A DNA stretch of 64,000 nucleotides from Litsea cubeba (taxonomy: Eukaryota; Streptophyta; Magnoliopsida; Laurales; Lauraceae). The notes under the pieces were generated by a model. That model did no database searches. It worked only from the letters and a program-made list of their open reading frames with translations, and had not been told where the DNA came from. The stretch covers positions 155,344-219,343 of the forward strand of contig WHSA01001085.1 in NCBI GenBank assembly GCA_012931725.1. Direction: 5' to 3'. How positions within the stretch are numbered: the first letter of the stretch is position 1; the number at the start of each line of letters is the position of its first letter. This document shows positions 53,691 to 64,000 of this stretch, piece after piece. The translations under genes and the position numbers were made by a program.

Positions 53691-54949
53691 TCTAGCAACC
53701 TACCCCATGTGACTTATGCAATCAATTGTTCAAGTAATCTTTTAGGTTTTCTTCTTTAGCTCTTCATTTCTGTTGAAACAGTGTCTTCCATCAAGGTGCT
53801 ATTCCAATATCGAGAAAGAAAGACTTTCCTCAAGGCTGTTATATGACTAGTCATGAGGATTATGAAATAGTTCACTTGCCATGGTCCAAGACCCAACCCG
53901 TTACAGATGGTAAGGACCTTGTAAAAATAATCTGGGAAAGACAGTGATGTCACATGCTTAGGGACCACACACCCATTTAAAAAGTTAGAAGGGCAAATAA
54001 GTCATAAAAAATCTAATGTCACATGCTTAGGGACCACACACCCATTTAAATGGTTAGAAGGGCAAATATGTCATAAAAAATATGATGGCACATGCTTAGG
54101 GACCACCGCTTGAATTAATTCACTACACCAAAAACAGCTATCAGGAAGTGTTGAACACCGTTCCTAATGAAAATTGGAACGGCCCAAAAACCGCTACCAA
54201 AACCCATGTTCCTAAACCATTGAAACGGTTTGAAACCGTTTCAAATTAAAATTTTTGGAAGTGTTCAAAAACCGTTCCAAAATTATTTGAACCGTTCCAA
54301 ATCATGAATTTTGGAACGGTTATAAACACTGCCAGATTTCACTTTACCATTCCAAATTCAAATATTCGGAACGTTTGTAGTCCTTGTTGGAACGGTTCTA
54401 AACACTTTCCAATTGTTATAAAACCGTTCCAAATTTAAGTGTCCGTTAGAATTAGTACCTATTTTGGAACGGTTCTAGAAACCGTTCCAAAAGCGTTGTC
54501 AAACCGTTCTTGTTCCAGAACCATTTAAAGCCGTTCCAAATTTAGTGAGAACGGTTTATAACCGTTTCTAATGATTACATTTTTTTAAAAAAAAAAGCAC
54601 TGTAATTGCAAATTTTTAATATGCCACCAAAACAAATGCATATTAAAAAAAGTTAATAAACTGTAGCATTCACACCTATACACATTCATAGAAAACAATC
54701 ACCAAATGGTTCACAAAATCTAAAATTGAAATCAATAGACTATCTTAAACTCAAATATTAAATTTATTATATTTGAATATCCATACATCACACATCCACC
54801 TCATATAACCTTCTAACTACTTTCATCCACTCCATTTCTAAAAAAAATGACAACCAAATAGTCCATCCCATCACATTTGTTGTGGCTTTAACTTTTTCCA
54901 ATGTTAATGTTTACTGCTAGCTGAGTCCAATTGTTATGGTGGAAAAAGC

Positions 54950-55023
54950 CCTCCAATTAACTTGTAGCATTCTTTGCAACGAACTTCTTTTCTTGCATAA
55001 GTATATTCTTTTGAGCATCCTCC
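54950..55023 (-). pseudogene. Possible 3' exon of a CACTA-associated coiled-coil protein
   Basis: On the minus strand a CAG acceptor near 55024 precedes EDAQKNILMQEKKFVAKNATS and a stop. Short terminal exons of this charged helical kind occur in Transposase_24-type proteins of CACTA elements. It is too short to be sure. Confidence 0.25.
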
Positions 55024-55180
55024 TGAAAAACAAAATGGAAACCAGGCTAAACAACAGCAATAATGGAAAATGAGCAGCTCATAAACTTGGTAAAAAAAGG
55101 ACAATCATCAAGTTGACAGGATTGATTTTTCTTTTCTCATTTTTGTAGAGATTGATGATTTTGAAAGGGATAGAAAGGGA

Positions 55181-55294
55181 CCTGTTGCATTTGACTGGAG
55201 CTAAGGTATTGGTCTCACATGTTCCCTTCCACCTTGGTAGAGCGGGCCCAAGTCCTGTATCATTGAAGCTCTCAGATTCTGGCCACACACCTGA
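55181..55294 (-). pseudogene. Captured exon fragment of a subtilisin-like protease
   Basis: The 38 codons include SGVWPESESFNDTGLGPALP, RWKGTCETNT and VKCNR. This is the characteristic stretch after the catalytic Asp of plant subtilases (DTGvWPESxSFxDxGxGPxPxxWKGxC, then CNrKliGAR). The IDTG before it and GAR after it are lost, and neighbouring codons do not fit. The fragment lies inside CACTA2 on the minus strand, next to splice-like borders, so it looks like a gene piece carried by the transposon. It has no catalytic residue and no activity can be expected. Confidence 0.7.
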
Positions 55295-58200
55295 CCAACC
55301 AACAAATTGAAAGCTAATCACTTGAATATTACAGTCTTTATTTTTTTATAACTTGAGTATTGCAGTGTGACCACCCATTTCAAACTAGGTAGCAAACACA
55401 TTGAGTAGTAAAGGTATAAATATTCAAATGACTTGGAATCTAGTTCTGCTAGAAGACCTTTCTCTGGACCATCATTTGCAACCTGGTGACAACAAAAGAG
55501 ATTCCTTGAGAAGCATCCTTCACTATATCACTGATGGCTCCCTGAGGACAGTTATGGGACACAAATGAAAAAAATGATAACGAAGGGATTCAAAGCAATG
55601 TAAAGAATGCTATCAAATGTATCATTCTTGGGCTACTAAGTCGGTTTACAAACTTAAAATAGTTTTTTCTTAATTTGCAAGTGGAGAAATTCCAAGGCAG
55701 TAAAATTTAAAGTCCTCCCTAGAACTTCTATCAGTCACAGTCATACAAAACCATTTCCATTCATTTATCAATTAAGCATATCCCAAGCTTTTGAATATAG
55801 GGAAATAAAACATTACCTGCTTGAGCTCCTGTTCTTATGAGAATCTAAATTCTCCTCCAAAACCAAATGCTTCATGCATCTGTGTTTCTCTCCCTTCCTT
55901 TTCATTTTACTTCTTTATGTTGGTTTACTCTTTGTTTTCTTCCATGATATGCTTGGAGTGGCTTCGCTTTTATATTGATGCATATACTATAACTCAAAAG
56001 ATAAAACTATCATAAGATAAATATTCGCAATCTATTTTCTAAATGTAAGGAAGTAATTGGAATATGAATGAGGAATATGAAGTCTCAAATACATAAGTTA
56101 CATTTATACATAGAGAGATGGTTTGCCAACTGTTCATGGTATGTATGTGATATCTCTTAAGCCCCACTGAACCATGGAACAGTCTTGATGAGTGAAGTGA
56201 TGCTTCTTAAACTCCTAAATTGCATAATTCTTACAGGATTCAATAATTCATTTGAATTGAAATTTAAACCAGGACATTATCAATTGTTTTTGAACAAGAG
56301 CAAATGTCACAGATGCACCCAATATAGCATTGGTGTGTCTTCCCAATACAACATTATCATGAACAGCAAAAGAGAATCTTCCCAGCTCTTTTTTATATGT
56401 ACTTCAAACTTTGAAACAAGTCCTTTCTACATATTTTACAAGAGAACATAGCATTGGAAGCAATATTCTCTTGTCCCATTTTCCACCATCGTCTTCATCT
56501 AGAGAGCGATGTGACCATGTTGTCAAACTCAATTGAAACAACAAAAAACAAGCTCAAGGTTGAATTGGCTCATGTTGTTTTACCTTTTCCCTGTCAATAA
56601 TTCATGAGAATAACTCACTTGTGCAAGTATCAAATAAAAATCAAAAGAATATGGGACACTATGGTGTCACATCACTCCAGCTTTAGTTTTGTTGCAACTA
56701 TCATGTTTTTAAACCCATCAACATCAGTGTGCCTAATCAAAGGTTACTGCCAGAAAGCTTAATATCAAGCGATGGAGCCTTTGGACTGTATGTGTCATGA
56801 GATTGCCATCAATCCATGTTCCCCCTACTCCCAGGAGTGAAAATCCTATTAATCAGCAGTGGGCTGGCTGGCCCACCGAAGTTAATCAAAAAGACAATTT
56901 CAATGACAATAATCCATTAATTTGGTGAGCACTGAATCAACCCAGAGGTAAACATGGTTGGGTCAATGCCCAGAGTTAACTGGACAAGGATTAGGTCACA
57001 GCATCGGTTACTTGATCACATCCCTTGAAAAAAAAAAAAACAATGCAAATGAACATATTTCAAGCTCTACAGAAAAAGCGAATTTGTCAGTTGTCTCTTT
57101 AACGAAAACATAAGTTTGATTGTATGTTCATGACATTGTCATGAATAAAATCAATGAATACTGGAATTGCTCTAACATTTCATACGTAAAACAATATCAA
57201 GTTGTAAGCTAAAATGCACATGAAACATGTCCACATGCCCACATATCATGCTTATTTTAGAAACAATTACACACATGCCCACATATATATACACCTTTTG
57301 GTCTGCTAAGAATCATGAGTCATGACTGCTGTTTTTGTTTCTCCCAGCAAGAATTGGGTGAATTTGCAACCGCCGGTTAAATGCAGGGTTAAAAAGAAAG
57401 CGAGTTTGAAAGTCAGATAAAAATGGGAGCCACGCCAAAGCAGTCAATGGTGAATTCAATCCAACCCCCATTAACTAAAAAATGATATTAGGCAATGACA
57501 CATTCTTCCAAATGTGTTAATATCTTCTGTAACAAACTTTCACACTTCAAATGTAAAAGGACACCCATTTAAAGACACCAATTCATGATATAGATTCTAG
57601 ATCCACATAAGCATAAATCCAGATGAAGACCATTCCATCAAAAGTTCCCCCAAATTGAAACACCCTAACAACCCATATCATCAGGCTCTTTTCTTCACTG
57701 GATTATCTTTCAGCACCAAGATAAAAAAGACAAAAACTTTAAGCTATAAACCTTTACATAAAACCCCCCACAAACTAAAACCCACAAACAGATAAGCAAT
57801 GCTTCAATTCCAACAGTCCCCATCAAAGAGGATTAGAGGTCCAGCATATTCCAATCTGGGAGATTTCCCACTAAAAAGGCATAGAAATCAAAAACCCTAA
57901 CAGCAGCAACAACACAAAGTACCACCATAGGCAAAGTCACAACACATGTGCAACAGATGAAGAGAGGAGAATAATAATAAAATAAAAACAGAGTTGTATC
58001 AGCAGCAGCAACAGTACCTTAGAAGAGATTTGTAACTTCAATATTGGATTGCAGAGGCAGCAACGGCGAGAGGATCCGAGCAGAGAGGCAGCAACGGCGA
58101 GAGGATCCGAGCAGAGGCAGCGACGAGAGAGAGGGAGACACCCTCGAGCGCTGATATGTTTTGGGCAGAGGAGAGAGTGAGAAAGCGAGAGAGAGAAAGC

Positions 58201-61200
58201 AGATTCGAGAGAGAGAGCAGAGAGAGAGCAGAGAGATCGAGCGAAAGAGGGCCCACTGAGATCGAGCGAGCGGAGAGATAGAGATAGAGATAGCAGAGAG
58301 AGCGAGAGTGAGAGAACTCGGACTCTCCTCAAGATCCCGTTCTGCATCGATCGATCGAAGATATTTCTGTGAGAGAAAGAGAGAGATGAGAAAAGGAGGG
58401 AGGGACGAAATGGCACCAGAGAGAGAGAGAGATGAGAAAAGGATGGAGGGATGAAATGGCGCCAATGAAGGAAAAGGGGAATGGCGCCCGAACGAGAGGA
58501 ACGCTTTTTAGTTTTTAGCGGGCGTCAAATTTTGTGAAATGGGAAGACCGTCCGTGTCCCTGAAACGGCTTTTATCTCAGAAACGGATTGAAACCCTGGC
58601 TAAATTGAAACGGCTCCTGGCCGTTCCAAATGAGCGTTTCTAATTTCCAATTTTGGTGTAGTGATTCCATGCGCAAGAGACTCTAAGCCTTTAACAATAA
58701 TGTTATGTCCTAGAGACTTTACAGCCCAATAATGAGGGATCTCTCCCTAATTTACCCTTATATTTTTTGATAGCTTGGGTTGTAAGGGATTTGGATTTGG
58801 GCTAAGTAACAATTCAAATCTGAAATTTCAGATTTGAAACAAATCTTGGATACCCGTGGACCACCATCTTGGACGTTTGAAATCATGGGATAGAGTTGCT
58901 TCAACGTGTATGTATTCTTGGATACTTCTTGGCTTTGCAAAAATCTTTCAAATCTTTGGAAGCCATCCTCATTTGAACTCAAGTTATAAAGATCTTTAGG
59001 AATCTTTTATGCACAATCTTGACTCTTTGGGTTAGTTTCCAACTTGGATTGCTTTGCTATTAAGAGTATTCTACATTTTTTTTTGAACTCTTAATGACTT
59101 GAAAAATCTCCTCAGATGGTCCCACCTTGGTTTGAAGATTTCCCCAAAAATTCTGAACCTCCCTCTTAATTTTATTCCCCAATTTGCATTGGAGATGGGC
59201 CCATGTGTGGTCATGCAACAAATTTGGGTGGGTAGTGTTGAACGTCCAACACTTGCATGGATAACTCTCTTGATTTGAAAGTTTTCAATCTTGGAAACTT
59301 GTTTGATTGAGATCTAGTTGTGGTGAATCGTGAAAAAAAAAAAATCTTGGACTCTTCATAGGTTGAAATATGAAATCACCTTGCATGGGCCTGCTTTCTC
59401 TCTTGCAAAGATCACCCCAAATCTGAAATTAATTTCAAACATGGAATAGAAGTAGGCCCCAACTTGAGTGTGCATGCTTGAATTCCCATGTATTTGGACG
59501 TCTTCCACCTTGGCTGGATTTTTTCATTTTTTTTTTCTTTGTTTGCTTTGATCTGAATCTTTAAACAAGCGTAGTTTGGACCCCATGAAGCTTCAATACT
59601 TTGGTTTTCCCTCTTTAATTCTTTAATTGATTTATTGCTTCCACGGGCCCCAATAAATTGGACTTCCCTACATAAACACAAATAATATAATCAATGATCA
59701 AGGAATGATCTATTCATGTTGGAAAAGAATATTGCAAGATGCGGGCCCAATTCACACTGAATACATGCATTAAATTTCACCATTTTATCTAATTTCTTTA
59801 ATTAAATCAACAGTGTAAAGAAAGTTCATCATTTTATGTGTGAATAAAAAGTTGTGAGAAATTTGTGACTTCCAATGCTGAAAATAGAATATTCATGATT
59901 TTATGTGAAATTGCAATTTTTTTAATGAACTTTGACTCGAATTTAAACTTTGATGCCCACAAACATAAAATCTTGATTACTTACTAAAATGGTGCGTGAT
60001 TTTATGATAAGTCCTTAATTACTCTAAAATGATGATGAGATTGTGCATTTTTAATTGCTTATCAACATATTTGTACAAGGTGCTACTCATGGTCATTCAG
60101 TACATCCAATATACTGGCACAATGATTCAGAGTCTTACACTTTGATGATTGAGACATATCACACTATCTCTTAGTGATCACAGTGCTGCAACCTTATCAA
60201 ATGAGCTGCCCAATCTCATCACTGTCTGTGAATCAATTTAAGTATAAGATTTGTGATCTATATCTTCTGTATGTGGATTTCATCCAAGCACATGGATAAC
60301 ATCTAGCATACTTGTAGGCTCCGGTTCATCTCATGAACTATCATGTCATTTTGTATTGGACATGTGCAAACATAGAATAAAATATCATTCATCTCATGAA
60401 TAAAGCATGGAAAAAAATTAATTAATTAAACAATCAATTTATCCGGATTATCCACTGGATTGTGACCATACATACAACTACAGTTATCAAACTATGCAAG
60501 ATCAAGTCCAGTTTTCATGATTTTCCAAAAGATGATGCTCAAGGAAAAATTTAAGAGTTGCTAAAAATAGAAATGCATATGCAAGCATCAAATTGCAATC
60601 TAACAACATTTCTAACAAGGCTTGGTTCGCTCAAGTGGGCCCAGGCTCGCTCGAGCGAACTGGTCAGAAATCTGAGTTCGAGTTTTGCATCTTCTTCCCC
60701 GCTTGCATTTGCGCGCATCCCTGCAATGGAACCTCCTATTCCAACACATCAAATAGACATTCTCTTCCTCTGAAAATGCCATTAACACAACTCCCATTAA
60801 CAAATTTTCCATCCATCGAACCGTTACTAGAAAACCCATTTCTCATTCAAACAATTTGAAATTTATGGCTGAAATTGATGTAGACAACTGAATTCATATG
60901 TTCAATCAAAATTAAACCAGCATGCACTCATTAATTCCTACTTATAGTTGCCTTGCTTGGTGCATGTGTTATAGCTTTAGACCTTTCTTGGCTCAAATGT
61001 AACCAGAATCCCTAGTTTACAAGCACTAACAATGAGATAATGTAAACATGGCTATGAGCATGCATGCATGAGATGTAAATGAATCTCCCTAACTCAATTA
61101 CAAACCTTTCTAAAATAAGGGTGGGGTTCTCGCCTATTGTAGGAAATGGAGAGTTGTAGGAATAAAATCTTGCCAATCCGAGGATATTGGATGATGGAGA

Positions 61201-61259
61201 AGATAATGAAGATGTAAGACGACCCCGACCCCTAATTTTTGCGTTTAGTGTTATTTTAA

Positions 61260-63020
61260 AGGGCATTCGGCGACGAGTCCCTTGACATTTCACTTTATTG
61301 TCTTAGGTCCAAAAAAAAAGTTATAGAGCCAAATATCCCTCTCACACTTATTCATACCTAAAATGTCCAATTTGCCCTTTCTTTTAATCATATCCCATGA
61401 TTGGTGGGATATCCCATTAATAATGGCCAACTAACATTTAATTGCCCACGATTAATGGAATCCCCAGATTTTCAAATAAATTCTAAAAACACACAAATAA
61501 ATTTTAAAATAACGAAAATAAATTTTAAAAAAATGAAATAATTTCAAAAATGCAATAAGTTAAAAAAAAGCAATATGTAATCAAATAACGTAAATAAATT
61601 TAAAAAGATGCAAATTAGTTTCAAAATATCCAAATAATTTCAGAAAATATAAATAAATTTCAAAAGACTCAAATAAATCTCAAAAGATCCAAAGAAAATT
61701 TCAAAAAATGCAAATAAATTTAAAATAACGAAAATAAATTTTTAGAAATGCAATAATTTCAAAAAATTGAATAAATTTGAAAAGACACAAATAACATTAA
61801 AATAAACAAATAGATTTCAAAAAACGCAAATAGATTTGCCAAAAAACTTAGATAAATTTTAAAAAACAACTCAGATGAATTTGCCAAAAACATAGTTAAC
61901 TTTGACAAAAACACAGATAAATTTGACAAAAACATAGATAACTTTGACAAAAATGAAGATAAATTTGTTCAGAATACAGATAAATTTGACAAAAATACAG
62001 ATAAATTTGACAAAAAAAACAGATAACTTGTCAAAAATACAGATAAATTTGTCCAGAACTCATATAAATTTATCAAACACTAGGCTGGGCTTAGCCATAA
62101 ACTCAGATAGATTTATCCAGAACTCAGAGAAATTTATTTCAGAATTTAGATAAATTTTGCGCAAAACTGAAATAAATTTGACAAAAATGAATAACTCAGA
62201 TAAATTTCATAAAAAACTCATATAAATTTCTCAAAAAAATCAAATTTTTTTTTTCAAAAACCTAGATAAATTTATCCAACACTAAGCTGGGCTTATCTGC
62301 GCAAACTGGGTCGGGTCAGACTTGACCTGGACTGACCCAGTCCTGGGATGGCCCACTGGGTTTCAGATTCTCCTGCTACAGGGAATAGCAGGCGCCTGGT
62401 GACGGGAGACGAAGGCGGGAGCGGAACCAGTCTCTTCTGCGGTTGTCTTCCAAGGCGACGATGGGTAGGCGGCATGGACAGAAAGACCACGACAATGACG
62501 GCGATCGTGCAGTGATGGCGGAGCGACTGGACTAGAAAGATGGCGATCGTGCAACGATGGTTTATGAACTAGCAGGCGCCTGACGACGGGCGACGAAAGG
62601 CGGGAGCATCGAAACTCTCCCCTTCTCTCGACGCAGACGACGGGCGACAAAGTCTGAGAAACAGAATCCTCCTTTCGGTCTTCTCTGTCTTCTCCGGTTC
62701 CAACAATGAGAAGGGACGAGCCCTTCTCTGATCAATTTCGATCTTTTTTCCCTCTCTCTTGGTCTCTGTAGAGAGTTTCAGATTCAGATTTTGGCTCATT
62801 GCAGAAGAAGATGGATAATATAAAATTTTAAATCCCAAATTTTAAATTTTATGCCTAAAATGGTTGAAAGAGCAATTTTGTCCTAAAAAATGAGTTCATG
62901 TGGACTCAGGGACCTAAGGCTGCAAACAGTCTAGCTGAGTGGACCATAGGCCTTAAAAAGTATTTCATTGGACTGGAGGTTGAAAACATTAACTTATAGG
63001 GACCTTTATCTAATTTTGCC
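61260..63020. mobile_element. MULE2: 1.8-kb Mutator-like element in F3
   Basis: The 9-bp duplication TTATTTTAA (61251-61259 and 63021-63029) flanks an insertion whose ends, AGGGCATTCGGCGACGAGTC and on the other strand GGCAAAATTAGATAAAGGTC, are a weak inverted repeat related to the MULE1 ends (GGTCCCT next to the terminus in both). Removing it restores homology to F1. It carries an AT-rich array and a GC-rich 62350-62800 block with small frames and no known domain. Confidence 0.78.
61840..62250 (-). repeat. AT-rich ACAGATAAATTTGACAAAAA array in MULE2
   Basis: Units of 19-22 bp (ATAGATAACTTTGACAAAAA, ACAGATAAATTTGACAAAAA) are repeated some 15-18 times with increasing divergence. The reverse complement, TTTATCTGTATTTTTGTCAAA, matches the short unit of MULE1. 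The preceding 61470-61830 stretch (AATAAATTTCAAAA units) looks like an older, more decayed part of the same array. Confidence 0.85.
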
Positions 63021-64000
63021 TTATTTTAATTATGGTTTTGCTTTTTGAATAAGATTAATAGTGGGTTTGACTTGGTTTTTGAATTTGGTAGATTTTTCTT
63101 AACTTTGGAGATTTTAAGGACCGTTGACTTTGGTTTTAACCCAGCCTTTGTGAAATATATTTTTGTGATAAATTATTCTTGATTTCTAAAAACTCTAATT
63201 TTTATTCCTTTTGACTCATTTTATCGATCTTAACAACTTTCATGTTTTGACCATTTGGGTTTTATGCTCATAAATACGTTTTTCGAGAATAAGTGACAAA
63301 AATGACATTTTTCACTAAATCTGTACCTGAATTTCAAAATTTTCAGAAATTGGAGAAAATATGCTTTTTGGAAACTAGATATTTTGACGATCGATTTTCT
63401 CTTCTTCGTCGATCTCGTCCGGGGCCTGCAAGACTATGTTTTATCTATTTTAAGTTTCAGCTGTAATGGGCCCCATTTTCAAGTTACTTAAGTTGTCTTC
63501 CTCCTCACCCATGTTCACAATTCATTTTCCTGCAACTTCTTGACTAGAGTGAAGGAGAAAACCAATTTTTTCTCTCATCTTCAACCTCATGAATGATCTA
63601 ACTAGAGAGCTCCATTTTCAAATCTAAGACTACCATTTTCTTCTCTCATCTCAAGCTTTTGATTGCTACCATTTTCTTGGAGATTCCAGCTGATTTTCTA
63701 CTCCATATTTCTCCTTGCTTCTTGTTTGGGCATTTCCAGGTAGGAGCTTGAACCTATCTCTTCCATGGTGTTTATTTAGCTCATAAAGAGCCCCTTTCCC
63801 AAACTTTCAAACCCATTTTCGAAATGGGGGTTTTTGGTGACCAAAATAGTGATTTTTGTGTGCTCTTTTTGGGGCTTTTTGTGTAGATTTCGTGGCTCTT
63901 CTCTTGGGTTGGAATTGTGAGAGTTTTGACTAGCTTTTGGCCAAGGCAAGTAATTATTTTGGGTTTTTATGTTATATGTGTGATTTAGGACATATTGCTT

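Larger units (their letters stand above)
54121..58663. mobile_element. CACTA2: 4.5-kb non-autonomous CACTA element
   Basis: Terminal inverted repeats CACTACACCAAAA (54121-54133 and the reverse at 58651-58663) and the 3-bp duplication ATT (54118-54120 and 58664-58666) define it. Subterminal regions (54150-54580, and a shorter one at 58555-58640) are full of GGAACGGTT/AACCGTTCC words, as expected for transposase-binding repeats. There is no TNPD-type transposase frame. 58130-58460 is a GA-rich leader-like region (CT-rich on the minus strand). 55320-57900 is AT-rich with no recognised coding region. It contains a subtilase-like fragment at 55181-55294. Confidence 0.93.
51813..58757. mobile_element. 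MULE1: Mutator-like element with satellite-like array and nested CACTA
   Basis: The left end GGGGCATTTGGTGAAAGGTC and, on the other strand, the right end GGGTAAATTAGGGAGAGATC form an imperfect inverted repeat. The 9-bp duplication TTATATTTT flanks them (51804-51812 and 58758-58766). Without the nested CACTA element it is about 2.4 kb. It has no transposase, carries the AT-rich array at 52080-53690, three near-copies of CACATGCTTAGGGACCAC (53950-54105), and shares ends and array motifs with MULE2 (61260-63020). A 9-bp TSD is typical of the Mutator superfamily. Confidence 0.82.
51402..61212 (-). repeat. LTR-like region hosting MULE1, possibly an F-related solo LTR in reverse
   Basis: 51402-51812 begins TGTCACCACCCACAAAC. 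After MULE1 (51813-58757) the sequence goes on at 58767 with AT-rich DNA to 61212. Near 60625-60665 it holds GGCTCGCTCGAGCGAACTGG, the same kind of word as in F1 and F2, here with TTGCCTTGCTTGG further right as in F2. No coding region is recognisable; 58767-60600 and 60670-61212 contain nothing else I can name. Order and orientation fit a reversed F-type LTR cut by F3 at 61213, but terminal matches are weak. Confidence 0.4.
61213..64000 (+). repeat. F3: start of a third F-type LTR, cut by the window end
   Basis: It starts TGTAAGACGACCCCGACCCC. After MULE2 it resumes at 63030 and runs parallel to 21230-21600 of F1: GTTTGACTTGGTTTTTGA, GGACCGTTGACTTTGG, CCTTTGTGAAATATATTTTTG, ACAACTTTCATGTTTT, CTTCTTCGTCGATCTCGTCC. 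GAAGA before the start would be the TSD. It may be a solo LTR or the 5' LTR of an element that continues beyond the window. Confidence 0.82.

Noticed and set aside
55470..55560. Second subtilase exon in CACTA2
   Set aside because: The minus-strand words near 55500 (for example ANDGPEKG in one frame) are too short and in a different frame context; the evidence was not enough.
58019..58465. 148- and 159-codon Leu/Ser-rich frames on the minus strand
   Set aside because: They read a CT-rich simple-sequence leader region near the end of CACTA2. The composition is low complexity and there is no domain.

Overview
This window is plant nuclear DNA, and almost all of it is transposable elements. It holds chromovirus and Tat-type Gypsy retrotransposons, a SIRE-like Copia element, CACTA, Mutator-like and hAT-like DNA transposons, and no intact single-copy host gene that I can recognise. 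The tRNA-iMet primer sites, chromodomain integrase, archaeal-like RNase H of Tat elements, 'Putative gypsy type transposon' domain and CACTACACC termini all point to a flowering plant with a large, repeat-rich genome. The species cannot be told from the sequence.

Layout. 1-3604: 3' end of a pol-less Tat-like element (B1) with gag remnant, tandem arrays and 3' LTR. 3605-6620: CACTA remnant, split by a 1.6-kb solo LTR carrying a 122-bp array. 6621-8426: a Copia LTR and an LTR-like segment. 8427-10021, 19776-20368 and 39298-40618: three pieces of one older sequence (E) with a minus-strand intron-containing gene, split by D and A. 10022-19775: a complete chromovirus (D, minus strand, TSD TGTAC). 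20369-39297: a complete but decayed Tat-like element (A, plus strand, TSD GGTAG), itself invaded by two 3.2-3.4-kb solo LTRs (F1, F2) and a hAT-like MITE that holds a Mutator-like MITE. 40619-51400: a Copia element with its 5' LTR split by a minus-strand Tat-like element (B2, 41027-49697, TSD ATAAG). 51402-61212: an LTR-like region split by a Mutator-like element (TSD TTATATTTT) that is split in turn by a 4.5-kb CACTA element (TSD ATT). 61213-64000: start of a third F-type LTR, split by a second Mutator-like element (TSD TTATTTTAA).

The nesting order follows from target site duplications read directly from the sequence. The most notable biology is in A and B2. Both carry, antisense to pol between pol and the 3' LTR, a multi-exon gene with its own TATA box, encoding a Transposase_28-type domain followed by a coiled coil. 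The first coding intron has the same position and phase in both copies. E carries what may be a third, unrelated or distantly related antisense-type gene. Other points of note are homologous tandem arrays in B1 and B2, a B2 insertion whose far end is SINE-like sequence instead of an LTR, Mutator-like elements that carry AT-rich satellite-like arrays, and a CACTA element with an apparent captured subtilase exon. Domain names rest on motif recognition by eye; no database search was run.
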